From: Vulcanimicrobiota bacterium | GTDB lineage: Bacteria > Vulcanimicrobiota > Vulcanimicrobiia > Vulcanimicrobiales > Vulcanimicrobiaceae | Reading direction: 5' to 3' | Assembly: GCA_003164495.1 (NCBI GenBank) | Contig: PLTN01000094.1 | Location: 19,833-51,996 of the forward strand | Length of the DNA stretch: 32,164 bases | Shown here: positions 15,442 through 22,709 of the stretch, piece after piece | Layout of the letters: each line of letters opens with the position of its first letter | Position numbering within the stretch: the stretch's first letter is position 1 | Notes under the pieces: model-generated | Told to the model about the DNA's origin: nothing | Database searches by the model: none | What the model saw: the letters and a program-made list of their open reading frames with translations, nothing else | Translations under genes and position numbers: made by a program

Positions 15442-16536
15442 TTAACCCTTCTTGAAGACCGGACGGAGTATCCGTTGCATCGTCCCTGCGATCTTCTCCA
15501 TGTCAGCATCGTGGATTTTGATGTACTTGCCCGCGATCCCGCTAACTTGGTGTCCTGTCCACTTGTCGATCTTCGGCGTGGCCACGTCCTCCGACGATAG
15601 CAGCGAGGACGCGACGTGCCGGAGTAGATGAAACCAAACCGTCCCGTTCGTCGGCAAGCCAGCCTCGCGCAGCAGCCGGGGGAAGACCGTTGCACTGATC
15701 GTACGCTTCAGGAGATAGCCGCCTCACGCGTTAGGGAACACGAAGTGCCGGTCCTTACCGATCTGTATCTTCAGAACGCGTTCCGTTGCCGGATCGAGGT
15801 ACAGAGTCCGCTTCGATGACGGCGTCTTGAGGACGACCTGACCAAGAGTCTTGCCATCTGACAGGGGACCGGACTGTTCGAGGATTCTCACCCTATGGCT
15901 GATCATGTTAACTTTGTCCCACCTCAGCCCGAAGAGTTCACTCTCGCGCATTCCGAGGCTCACAGCACAGTACATAAGCGGGAACCACTTCGCATCGGCA
16001 TTGGACAGCCGGACAGTGCGAAGAAAGTGAATCGTTTCCTTGAGGTCCAGGATGTACTGTTCGCGCATCTCCGCCTTGGGCAACTTCACGTGGCTAACAG
16101 GGCTGGACGCGAGTAGCCCGTCTTCAACGGCGCGATTGTAACCACGCTTGAGTATCGCGACTGCAATCTGGTCGGCGCGAGCACCCTCGCCTTCGTCGGT
16201 CATCTCAGCGATCCACGCGCGAACGTTGTCCGGCTGAAGCGAGGCGAATCTCGCCTTTCCAATACCAGGCACGATTCGAGTGTCCACTGCGTTCTTGTAC
16301 GAAGCGTATGTGGCCGGAGCGATTGTTGACTTGGCACCGGGTAAGAAGCGGTCAACAAAGTACGCTTCAACGGTCATCTTCGAGGCTTCAGCAGTCCGTG
16401 CCGGAGTCGCGAGTGCAGCCTTCACCTTGCGTTCAAGTTCGGCTTTCGTCTTGCCATAGATGATCTTGCGGTTGCGTACGCCCTTCGCATCTTCGATATG
16501 TACACGCGCTCGCTCATATCGGATGCCACGGATCAT
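15442..16536 (-). pseudogene. Tyrosine recombinase (integrase B) interrupted by an in-frame TGA
   Basis: One reading frame from ATG 16536 to the stop at 15442 encodes a complete integrase of about 363 residues except for a TGA at 15726-15724 after HFVFPNA. N-terminal Arm-type (about 1-45) and SAM-like (about 50-155) domains come first, then the catalytic domain: Arg in LGMRESELFGLRW, Lys in LKTPSSKRTLYL, and, after the TGA, H-x2-R in HLLRH, GHQ and Tyr in AGKYIKIH. The residues on both sides of the TGA are family-like, so the damage is a single base change, most simply CGA (Arg) to TGA. The C-terminal fragment alone could not work. It lies 66 bases from the 5' end of tRNA-Gly. GC bias is lower than in the flanks, a sign of transfer. 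Confidence 0.85.
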
Positions 16537-16549
16537 AACCTGATCGCGA

Positions 16550-17071
16550 TTGCCAGTTGACTCGGACTTTTATCCCGATCTTGAATTAACTAGTACGATC
16601 TGCGCCGATCTGAGTGCGTTTCTGGCACATCGACTCGCGCAACGCAATGCTCAACTCCATCCGAGCGATTTAAATCTCAAATTGGAACTACTTGCATCAA
16701 TGATGTATCCGCGCAGCGAGCGGTGCGTGGCGGCAATGGATCAACTTGCGGCATGTGAGGCCGCCGAGCCGAGTGCTGATGCAGCACAGATTTGGGCCCG
16801 GGCAGTTCGCGATGCCGTTGATTTAATGGTTCTCGGCTCCGTGGAATCGGTAAATTCGTCTAACGCCCGGGCATTGCTTCTGAGACTCACGCTTCTTCCC
16901 ACAACCCTCCCCTATGACCTTAGCGGAGATCACCCGAGCGCGAGCGACCAGCTCGGCTTAGCCCGGTTTATATGTCCTAAGCCAAAGTCGTTCTTTGGCA
17001 CATCGAGACCGAGAATCATGACCGTCGCCTCCTCGACGCCGGAGCGATTGCTGATCGTGCTGATGATGTAA
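16550..17071 (+). CDS. Hypothetical protein in the acquired region, possibly truncated
   Basis: An open frame of 173 codons from a TTG at 16550, 13 bases from the divergent integrase start. The first 125 residues are helix-like and protein-like (ADLSAFLAHRLAQRNAQL, KLELLASMMYPRSERCVAAM, WARAVRDAVDLMVLG), while the last 45 residues are Pro/Ser/Arg-rich and antisense to another protein-like frame. The real gene may therefore have lost its 3' end. No family recognised. Base composition is AT-richer than in the core genes. Confidence 0.4.
   Translation: MPVDSDFYPDLELTSTICADLSAFLAHRLAQRNAQLHPSDLNLKLELLASMMYPRSERCVAAMDQLAACEAAEPSADAAQIWARAVRDAVDLMVLGSVESVNSSNARALLLRLTLLPTTLPYDLSGDHPSASDQLGLARFICPKPKSFFGTSRPRIMTVASSTPERLLIVLMM
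16930..17019 (-). pseudogene. N-terminal fragment of an RNase H-fold protein (RuvC-like or IS110-type transposase)
   Basis: Reading the minus strand from ATG 17019 gives 29 residues starting MILGLDVPKNDFGLGHI and then a TGA. The hydrophobic strand followed by G-L-D-V with a Lys three residues later is the first strand of RNase H-fold enzymes such as phage RuvC-like resolvases and IS110 transposases. GAGGAGG stands 8 bases before the ATG, a strong ribosome binding site. The remainder of any such gene is absent, so this looks like the severed 5' end of a mobile-element gene. Confidence 0.33.
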
Positions 17072-17252
17072 GCTGACCCTAAAAAGGGGCGCCTATGATA
17101 CCGTTCGATCTCGCTCTCGTCGGTCACCGGCGCCGATGCTAGACGACGAGGTCAAAGCCCCATAGCCCATAACAGCGCCGACCGGTGACCCGTCCGTATT
17201 CCAGCGTCCTGAAACAATCGGACGGCCAGGTTAGCCCGGCCTGCTCAACATA

Positions 17253-17531
17253 TCAGTCCTCGTGGTAGAAGTACGGGTCCAGCACCGTCACCGGCGTTAT
17301 CGAATCCACCGGAAGGCCCGTCGCCTGAGCCGAGGCCCGGATTGCCGCCTCGTTCGGGCCGTCGTAGATGCAAAACGTCTTGGTTTTGTCGGCTGAGACG
17401 TACGAGTGCACCCAGGTAACGCCATTGCCGGCGTTCTTGTCGACGACAGTGAGGCAGGCTTGCGCGCCGGCTGTGTTACTCGGGATATGCAAACCATCAG
17501 GAAACGTCCGTTCGACCATGAATCGGGGCAT
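17253..17531 (-). CDS. DUF4242 domain protein
   Basis: A 92-residue single-domain protein that fits DUF4242 over its whole length: MPRFMVERTFPDGLHIP, the block GVTWVHSYVSADKTKTFCIY followed by DGPNEAAIR, and the C-terminal TGLPVDSITPVTVLDPYFYHED. Members form a ferredoxin-like fold, and some have been called nickel-binding; function is not known. It is cytoplasmic (no signal) and stands alone, with remnants on both sides. ATG 17531 is the natural start. Confidence 0.88.
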   Translation of the reverse strand: MPRFMVERTFPDGLHIPSNTAGAQACLTVVDKNAGNGVTWVHSYVSADKTKTFCIYDGPNEAAIRASAQATGLPVDSITPVTVLDPYFYHED

Positions 17532-17676
17532 GAGATCTCCACATCTTTGGTGCTGGCGACTATGGCGTTAGCGATTCGCACGGCCGCACCGCTTCTACTT
17601 CCGGGGCAACCGCACACGCCGGGTACACGGGAGAGCGTGTGGGGCGTCCCTGCCTCCCCGGTCGGAGCATCTCGCC

Positions 17677-17747
17677 CGGTGATTGACGCAGCCGCAAAAT
17701 ACCACATCATTGCCAACGGTTTTCCCGCCGACGAACTATTGAAGTAA
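17677..17747 (+). pseudogene. C-terminal fossil of a NitT/TauT-type substrate-binding protein
   Basis: The last 23 codons before a TAA read PVIDAAAKYHIIANGFPADE then LLK. This matches position for position the tails of binding protein 1 (PLIDAMAKY...FSAADFLFK) and 2 (PGIDASAKY...FPASELL). Nothing upstream resembles the rest of the protein, so only the end of a deleted paralogue remains. Confidence 0.6.
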
Positions 17748-17769
17748 CGTACTTCGGAGGCTGTGGGTG

Positions 17770-18618
17770 TTAGGAAGAGCGCGTGGCGACGACTTCAAGA
17801 TACTCGCTCGGCACGACAACCGTTTCATCACCTGAACGATTGAACTGCGCGATGAGGTCTATGAGGTCTCGTTCAAATGCGCGTTGCGCAGGCGGTTCGA
17901 GAGCGGAGAACGTCTTGTTGAGCGGACCATAGTAGGTCTTGAAGACGTCGATCCAATGCTGAGGCGAGCGATATCGAAACACGAAGTAGCGTTCAGCAGA
18001 AACAATTGACGAGGCACTCGATTCGAATAATTCGGCGATTCGAGCGCGCGTTCCCCAGAGTGCCGGCGACTGCACACCCGGCGCGGGCGGTACGTACTTG
18101 CCGATCGTTTTGAAGAGCTGGCCGATGAAGCCGGGCGGTGTCCAGTTCGCAAGACCGATCTTGCCGCCATGTTTGCACGTGCGAATCAGTTCGTATGCTG
18201 CGCGTTCCTGATCTGGCGTAAACATCACACCAAATGTTGAGACGACGGCATCGAAGGTTTCATCGGGAAACGGAAGAGCCTCGGCGTCGGCCTCGCGAAA
18301 CTCGATAGTAAGGTGTTCGGCTTCGGCCCGTTGGCGGGCGCGATCGAGTAGCGAGGGCACGTAGTCGGTCGCGACAACATCGCACCAGCGCCGAGCTGCG
18401 GCGAGCGATACATTCCCGTTGCCGGCCGCAACGTCAAGGACCTTAGCGCCCGCGCGAATGTCAATGGATTCGCAGAGTTGCTCGCCGACAATTTGCAACG
18501 TCGTCCCGACGACAGCATAGTCGCCCGTCGCCCAAGCCGCGTTTTGCCGGGCTTTGACGGCGCCAAGATCGATAGCGGCAGATGGAATATCTGTGGTTTT
18601 CGTGGAATCAGTGCGCAT
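17770..18618 (-). CDS. Class I SAM-dependent methyltransferase
   Basis: 282 residues from ATG 18618, chosen because GGAG stands 7 bases upstream (an ATG at 18663 has none). The Rossmann-like fold is shown by motif I VLDVAAGNGNVSLAAARR near residue 58, acidic motif II VVATDYVPSLLDRAR near 79, READAEALPFPDETFDAVVS (motifs III-IV) near 107-126 and FGVMFTPDQERAAYELIR. This is the UbiE/COQ5-like Methyltransf_11/25 pattern; the substrate is a small molecule that cannot be named. The C-terminal third (AERYFVFRYRSPQHWIDVFKTYYG) is typical of stand-alone methyltransferases of this type. It stands alone between remnants. Confidence 0.9.
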   Translation of the reverse strand: MRTDSTKTTDIPSAAIDLGAVKARQNAAWATGDYAVVGTTLQIVGEQLCESIDIRAGAKVLDVAAGNGNVSLAAARRWCDVVATDYVPSLLDRARQRAEAEHLTIEFREADAEALPFPDETFDAVVSTFGVMFTPDQERAAYELIRTCKHGGKIGLANWTPPGFIGQLFKTIGKYVPPAPGVQSPALWGTRARIAELFESSASSIVSAERYFVFRYRSPQHWIDVFKTYYGPLNKTFSALEPPAQRAFERDLIDLIAQFNRSGDETVVVPSEYLEVVATRSS

Positions 18619-18784
18619 GCCCGTTCTCCAAAAGGTGGCGACGGCAAGCTTGTCTGCTCGCATCGCTTGGTTTTTCTTAAACTAAGCCCGCATTCGCCGG
18701 ATGAACACGCGAAAATGAACTAAGCTGGCATTAACCCTCAAATAGTATCATAAGCCGAGCTCCGTTAGTCCGGGCCTATAGCTA

Positions 18785-19115
18785 TTATTGAAACGTCGGC
18801 CGAATCCGCAGCGCTCGGTTATCGACGGCGGCACGCGCGGCGAGGTACGGGTTTACGGGCTCAGCGTAGATGAAAACATTGGCGGGAAACGGTGCAAAAT
18901 GGCCATACTTCGCCACCATGTCGATCATCGGTTGTATGGACGCCGGTGTCAGCCGCTCGCCATACTGCGCGCGTGTGGTCGAAGCGATCAACCCCGGGCC
19001 AAGTCCGGTGTACTTCGCAAGAATTTCAGCGCTTTTCGGGTGGTTAAGGTTACGATCTCGGTAGGCCGGCGTCGTGGGCAGACTTGCAAGCGCGCATGAA
19101 AAGCGAACTCGCGCG
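18785..19115 (-). pseudogene. C-terminal third of a NitT/TauT-type substrate-binding protein, 5' deleted
   Basis: On the minus strand an open frame, continuous from about 19115 down to a stop at 18785, encodes about 110 residues with no start region. It contains YRDRNLNHPKSAEILAKYTG, LIASTTRAQYGERLTPASIQ and PMIDMVAKYGHFAPFPANVF. This equals the helix-rich end of the paralogues in this window. Its upstream edge abuts the stop of the intact binding protein 4 at 19116, as if a tandem copy was deleted down to its tail. The last 30 residues after FIYA are probably read-through into unrelated sequence. Confidence 0.68.
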
Positions 19116-20144
19116 CTAAGGGTGGGCCGGGACGGTAACGCCCGCGGCCTTTTGGGCCGCCGTGATGAACGTCGTGTCGATCAGCGTGCCGATCGGCTGT
19201 TCGGTGGGCACCAAACCGTAGAGGTGCCAGAAACGCTGGACTTCCTCGAGCGATGCAACGTGGATCGTTCCGTATTCACCGGTGTACACCGGGGACGGAA
19301 TCGCCGCGACCAGATCGGGCGCGAGGCCCGTCCACTTGGCCATGATCGCGATCATGTCGGGCGTCCATTTGCCGTTCGCATCGGCGATGTACTTACACGC
19401 CTTGACGTAACCGATCAGGAAGCGGCGAATCGCATCCGGCTTCGCCTTCAGCGTTTTGGCCGAGGCGGCCAAGAAACTCTCTTGGTAACTCGGATCGACG
19501 TCGGTGATCGAAATCCAGCGATGTCCGACCTTCTGCTGTTCGAGCTGCGTCACCGTCGGTTCGTACGCCGCTTGCACGTCGTTCACGTTGCGCAGCGATG
19601 CGAGCCAGTCGCCGGCGGTCGAAAAACGCTCGCTGAACGTCATGTCGGCCGGTGTCAGCGCGGCGTTGGTCATCAGATGCCGCGCGAGATACCAGCCTTC
19701 ACCACCCGGCGTTGCGCCGTCGAAGTGTTTGCCGCGCAGGTCGCGCGGCTGCCGAATCGTTTTCGCGTCCCAATCCGACTGGCGCACGACGAGCCACACC
19801 GCCGGATTCCAGCCCTTGCGACTCGAGTTCGACGAGGCGATGAGCTTCGCATCGAAGCCTTGTGCGAACTGGTTGAAGAAACCGGGATTCGCCGAAATCG
19901 TGGCGACGTCGATATCACCACGCGCCAGCGACGGGATGATCGTCTGACTCGAGCCACTATGAATGACGGCCTGAACGTTCACGCCGGCTTGCGCGAAGAA
20001 GCCCTTGTCGATCCCCACCATCACCGGAAAGGTGAAGATCACCTGGGGGTTCATGAGCACCTTGACGACGGGCGGCGCCGGCGTTTGCGCTACACTCGAA
20101 AGCGGCAGCAAAAGAAGCGTCAGCAGAAACGCGACGGCTTTCAT
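19116..20144 (-). CDS. NMT1/THI5-like substrate-binding protein 4
   Basis: 342 residues from ATG 20144, with AAGGG upstream; a TTG two codons earlier is less likely. Signal peptide MKAVAFLLTLLLLPLSSVA-Q. Features are FPVMVGIDKGFFAQAGVNVQ, SLARGDIDVATISANPGFFNQFAQG, RKGWNPAVWLVVRQSD, PRDLRGKHFDGATPGGEGWYLARHLM and a long helical end with KWTPDMIAIMAKWTGLAPDLVAAIPSP. This is an NMT1-type binding protein more divergent than the other three. A solute role is inferred, with no permease nearby. The gene follows tRNA-Tyr with a strong hairpin in between and precedes a fossil paralogue. Confidence 0.88.
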   Translation of the reverse strand: MKAVAFLLTLLLLPLSSVAQTPAPPVVKVLMNPQVIFTFPVMVGIDKGFFAQAGVNVQAVIHSGSSQTIIPSLARGDIDVATISANPGFFNQFAQGFDAKLIASSNSSRKGWNPAVWLVVRQSDWDAKTIRQPRDLRGKHFDGATPGGEGWYLARHLMTNAALTPADMTFSERFSTAGDWLASLRNVNDVQAAYEPTVTQLEQQKVGHRWISITDVDPSYQESFLAASAKTLKAKPDAIRRFLIGYVKACKYIADANGKWTPDMIAIMAKWTGLAPDLVAAIPSPVYTGEYGTIHVASLEEVQRFWHLYGLVPTEQPIGTLIDTTFITAAQKAAGVTVPAHP

Positions 20145-20186
20145 GGTCAAGGCCCTTCCCTCGCTCGCTTGCGTTCCGGTCCGTCA

Positions 20187-20214
20187 GACGCGCGCCGCGG
20201 AAACGGCGCGCGTC
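20187..20214 (-). terminator. Strong GC hairpin between tRNA-Tyr and binding protein 4
   Basis: A perfect 11-bp stem GACGCGCGCCG/CGGCGCGCGTC with a 6-base loop begins 5 bases after the tRNA-Tyr CCA end. There is no T run on either strand, so it may protect the tRNA 3' end or stall polymerase rather than act as a standard intrinsic terminator. Confidence 0.5.
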
Positions 20215-20219
20215 CGGAC

Positions 20220-20308
20220 TGGTGGGCAGGGTTGGATTCGAACCAACGTACCGCGTTAAGCGGGCCAGGTTTACAGCCTGGTGCCTTTAACCACTCGACC
20301 ACCTACCC
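20220..20308 (-). tRNA. trnY: tRNA-Tyr(GUA)
   Basis: A class II tRNA of 89 bases. Acceptor GGGTAGG pairs with CCTGCCC, anticodon stem CCAGG/CCTGG with loop CTGTAAA (anticodon GTA), a long variable arm (CCCGCTTAACGCGGTAC), T arm GTTGG-TTCGAAT-CCAAC, discriminator A and encoded CCA. Confidence 0.96.
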
Positions 20309-20367
20309 ACGAGGTCGACCGCCTACAGTACGGCCCGAATCGAACCCGGTCCTACCCCGGCCCCCAA

Positions 20368-20394
20368 TGTCATCCCGAGCGCAGTCGAGGGACA
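20368..20394. repeat. REP-like dispersed palindromic element (single copy here)
   Basis: The stretch between TGTCATCCCGAG and GTCGAGGGACA is an imperfect inverted repeat of the kind seen many times over in some bacterial genomes near gene ends. Only one copy is in the window, so its repeat status rests on recalled resemblance and not on copies seen here. It lies between tRNA-Tyr and tRNA-Thr. Confidence 0.35.
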
Positions 20395-20427
20395 GCCACC
20401 CGTCGTTACGGAATGAGATATCCTCAG

Positions 20428-20500
20428 GCCGACGTGGCACAGCGGCGACTGCAGTTGCTTTGTAAGCAACCAAACGTGGGTTCGAGTCCCACCGTCGGCT
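20428..20500 (+). tRNA. trnT: tRNA-Thr(UGU)
   Basis: Acceptor GCCGACG pairs with CGTCGGC, anticodon stem GTTGC/GCAAC with loop TTTGTAA (anticodon TGT), T arm GTGGG-TTCGAGT-CCCAC. The D stem has one C-C mismatch. Unlike the other five tRNAs here the CCA end is not encoded (TTC follows the discriminator T), so it depends on CCA-adding enzyme. It is the only plus-strand tRNA. Confidence 0.93.
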
Positions 20501-20933
20501 TTCTTCAATGCAACGAGCACCCGTCTCGCTTTCTTTGTGCAACGAGAACTTGGATCGCGCCATTGTGACCTGCGTGGAGCATCTCGGAGCGCCCATCCAC
20601 GACAGCCAATCCGATCGACGCTCGCTACCGCGTGGAGCAGCCGGTACCGTGAAGCAATAGCGCGCGAAGCGGCCAGTTAGCGCGTGGGCAGAGCATACCC
20701 GCACCTGAAGTTGATGAGTCGACTCGTATGAAGCGGGGTCGCTGCACGATGCGGCATCGTGGGCGGAGCAAAATCGGTGTCGTCCTGCCCGGGAACCCCC
20801 CCGTTTTTTCACGATAGGCACGGACGAGCAAGCGTGATAGCGTATCCTTGACCCCCTGGCAAAGCGGCGACCGGGCACCGCATCTTGCGCTTGGAGCAAC
20901 GATGGAACAAGCGGCGCTCCGCGGGTTGGAGCG
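20501..20933. other. Intergenic region upstream of the SARP regulator gene
   Basis: 433 bases with no convincing gene in any frame. Two perfect small dyads are visible: the palindrome GAGTCGACTC at 20716-20725 and the hairpin CACGATG-CGG-CATCGTG at 20745-20761. Either could be an operator for the regulator gene that begins at 20934. No clear promoter boxes could be assigned. Confidence 0.4.
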
Positions 20934-22358
20934 ATGACGCAATGTATCCTCCGCGGGCGGTTTCAGCCCGCTTTCGACGACGTCAAACCAGGCGGCGCCG
21001 TCGCGCTGTGTGCCCCAATGGGGATGGGCAAGTCGGCGCTGCTGAACGCGTTGGTCGCCGGCGCGCCGGGAAGCGTCATCTGCCGCGGCCGGGATATCCG
21101 CTCCGTCGGCGATCTGCGGGAGCGGCTGGCAGCCGCCGTCGGGGCGCCGTGGCTCATCGTGGATGATGCCGATCGCGCGGACCCCGCGGCACTTGAAGAA
21201 CTCGTACGGACGATGACCGAGGGGCTTCATCCGAGTCTGCGAATCGCCGTCGCCGGCCGGTCGCCGCGTTTGCTCAACCCGGGTGCCCTTGCCGCGAGCG
21301 GCCGCGTGCGCGTCGTCGGAACGTCGGATTTGGCATTCACCCTCGCCGAAGCGGAGCAGATCGCGATCTCCCGCGGCGTCGCGTTTGAGCCCGACGACCT
21401 GACGGACTTGCTCCACGTCACGGACGGCTGGCCGCTCGCGCTGACCTGGATCGTCCGTGACGCCGCGGAACGGCAACCGTATCTCGTCGGCGCATTCGAA
21501 CGCTGGAGCGAACGCAACGCGGATTTGATGCTCGAATACGTCGCATCGGACAGTTGCCCGGACGCCATGCTGCGGCGCCGGTTCATGGAGTCGATCGCCG
21601 CGGGCGGTGCGTCATCGGAACCGGTCTTAGCCAAATTGGAACGCGCGGGCTGTCCGATCGTGCGGACGCGCACGCGCCTCACGCCGTTTCGTTTGCTCGG
21701 CCGATTGGTCATAGACGCAGCGGTTCAGCCGAAAGCGAAGTCGCTGCTCGAGCCGTTGTCGGTGACGCTCCTCGGCCGCTTTCAGTGCCGCATCGGCACG
21801 AACGACGTCGTGTTCGGTCGCCGGCGCGATCAAAGCGTCCTCGTTTTTCTGGCACTGGCCGCGGACGGAAGCGCGACGCGCGCCGAACTCAAGAAAGCCT
21901 TTTGGCCCGGACTGCCTGCGGCGGTCGCATCACAGGGGGTGCGTTCGACGCTCTGCCGTTTGCGCCGCGCCTTTGCCGCAATTGTGGGCGATGATGTCGA
22001 CCGTTATTTCACGAGCCGCGGCGTTGTAACGCTCGACTTGCAGCACGTGCACGTCGATGCGCGGCGCTTTCGAGAGCACGTGCGATGTGCGCAGCTCGAC
22101 GAGGCCGTTGGTGAGCGAGCCGGCCGCATGCGCCATCTCCGCGCCGCGGAACGCATCTACGGCGGCTCGCTGCTTGCTTCAGAATCTGTGGACGCTGCGT
22201 TGACGTCGCGCGTGGCCGAATATGTGGGCATGTTCGAGACGGTCTGCTCGGGGCTCGCGGAAGAGCGGCGCACGCCGGTCCGAGCCCCCGCTCCGCCGGC
22301 TTCGGTTCCCGCGCGCCTGCTGCTCGGTAGTCTCACGGCGATTCGCACGAACGGCTAG
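20934..22358 (+). CDS. STAND-type ATPase with C-terminal SARP/BTAD-like DNA-binding region
   Basis: A 474-residue putative transcription regulator. The N-terminal half is an ATPase of the MalT/LuxR (STAND) sort: Walker A in APMGMGKSAL (27-36), Walker B in WLIVDDAD (73-80), a sensor-like VAGRSPRLL near 107-115 and the GWPLALTWIV segment (165-174) typical of these proteins. The C-terminal half starts with VTLLGRFQCRIG (277-288), the opening strand of a SARP/OmpR-type winged helix, followed by RRRDQSVLVFLALAADGSAT, RAELKKAFWPG, VRSTLCRLRRAF and, from about 370, a BTAD-like helical region cut short compared with classic SARPs. The order ATPase then winged helix is the reverse of most SARP-LAL fusions. 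It converges on the Tad pilus operon with stops overlapping in CTAG, so pilus control is plausible but unproven. GGAG is only 2 bases before the ATG. Confidence 0.8.
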   Translation: MTQCILRGRFQPAFDDVKPGGAVALCAPMGMGKSALLNALVAGAPGSVICRGRDIRSVGDLRERLAAAVGAPWLIVDDADRADPAALEELVRTMTEGLHPSLRIAVAGRSPRLLNPGALAASGRVRVVGTSDLAFTLAEAEQIAISRGVAFEPDDLTDLLHVTDGWPLALTWIVRDAAERQPYLVGAFERWSERNADLMLEYVASDSCPDAMLRRRFMESIAAGGASSEPVLAKLERAGCPIVRTRTRLTPFRLLGRLVIDAAVQPKAKSLLEPLSVTLLGRFQCRIGTNDVVFGRRRDQSVLVFLALAADGSATRAELKKAFWPGLPAAVASQGVRSTLCRLRRAFAAIVGDDVDRYFTSRGVVTLDLQHVHVDARRFREHVRCAQLDEAVGERAGRMRHLRAAERIYGGSLLASESVDAALTSRVAEYVGMFETVCSGLAEERRTPVRAPAPPASVPARLLLGSLTAIRTNG

Positions 22359-22705
22359 GCGCCGACGAGTTCGAGCAGGTCGCCGACGAGGACCTCGCTC
22401 AGTTCGAGCGCACCCGCGCCGAGTTCGATTACGGAGCGGGCTTTGCGGCACGTGAGCACGATACAAAAGGGCGCGATGCGCGGGGCGACGCGCACGACCC
22501 GCCGGTCGCCGTCAATGAAGATGACGTCGATCGACGAGCGCATGCCCAGCGTATGAATCGCCGAACAATTTTCAATCCATAGGCCTTCGTCAGGCCGAAT
22601 CCGTGGTCGCGCCAGCAGGCCGAGCGCGCGGTGCAGAAACGAATCGGCGCGGTCGACGCGCGTGGCAATGACGTGTCCCGTGAGGGCATTCTTGAGTAAG
22701 CTCAC
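22355..22705 (-). CDS. DUF192 family protein
   Basis: 116 residues from GTG 22705. The DUF192 pattern is clear: ATRVDRADSFLHRALGLLAR, then LWIENCSAIHTLGMRSSIDVIF and IDGDRRVVRVAPRIAPF, ending in an A-x-S-V-I-E-L-x-A-G strand and helix. DUF192 proteins are small beta-barrels of unknown function. Many carry a signal peptide; this one does not. It starts 4 bases after the second prepilin peptidase and closes the Tad operon, where DUF192 genes are often found. Confidence 0.86.
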   Translation of the reverse strand: MSLLKNALTGHVIATRVDRADSFLHRALGLLARPRIRPDEGLWIENCSAIHTLGMRSSIDVIFIDGDRRVVRVAPRIAPFCIVLTCRKARSVIELGAGALELSEVLVGDLLELVGA

Positions 22706-22709
22706 GATC

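Noticed and set aside
15724-15726. TGA in integrase B as a recoded sense codon
   Set aside because: Several intact genes here end in TGA (the Tat-exported enzyme, the secretin, tadB, tadC), so TGA is a normal stop, and no selenocysteine element is seen.
19074-20465. Long plus-strand open frame (463 codons) over binding protein 4 and tRNA-Tyr
   Set aside because: It is antisense to a well-supported gene and crosses a tRNA; its product is Arg/His-rich low-complexity sequence typical of high-GC shadows.
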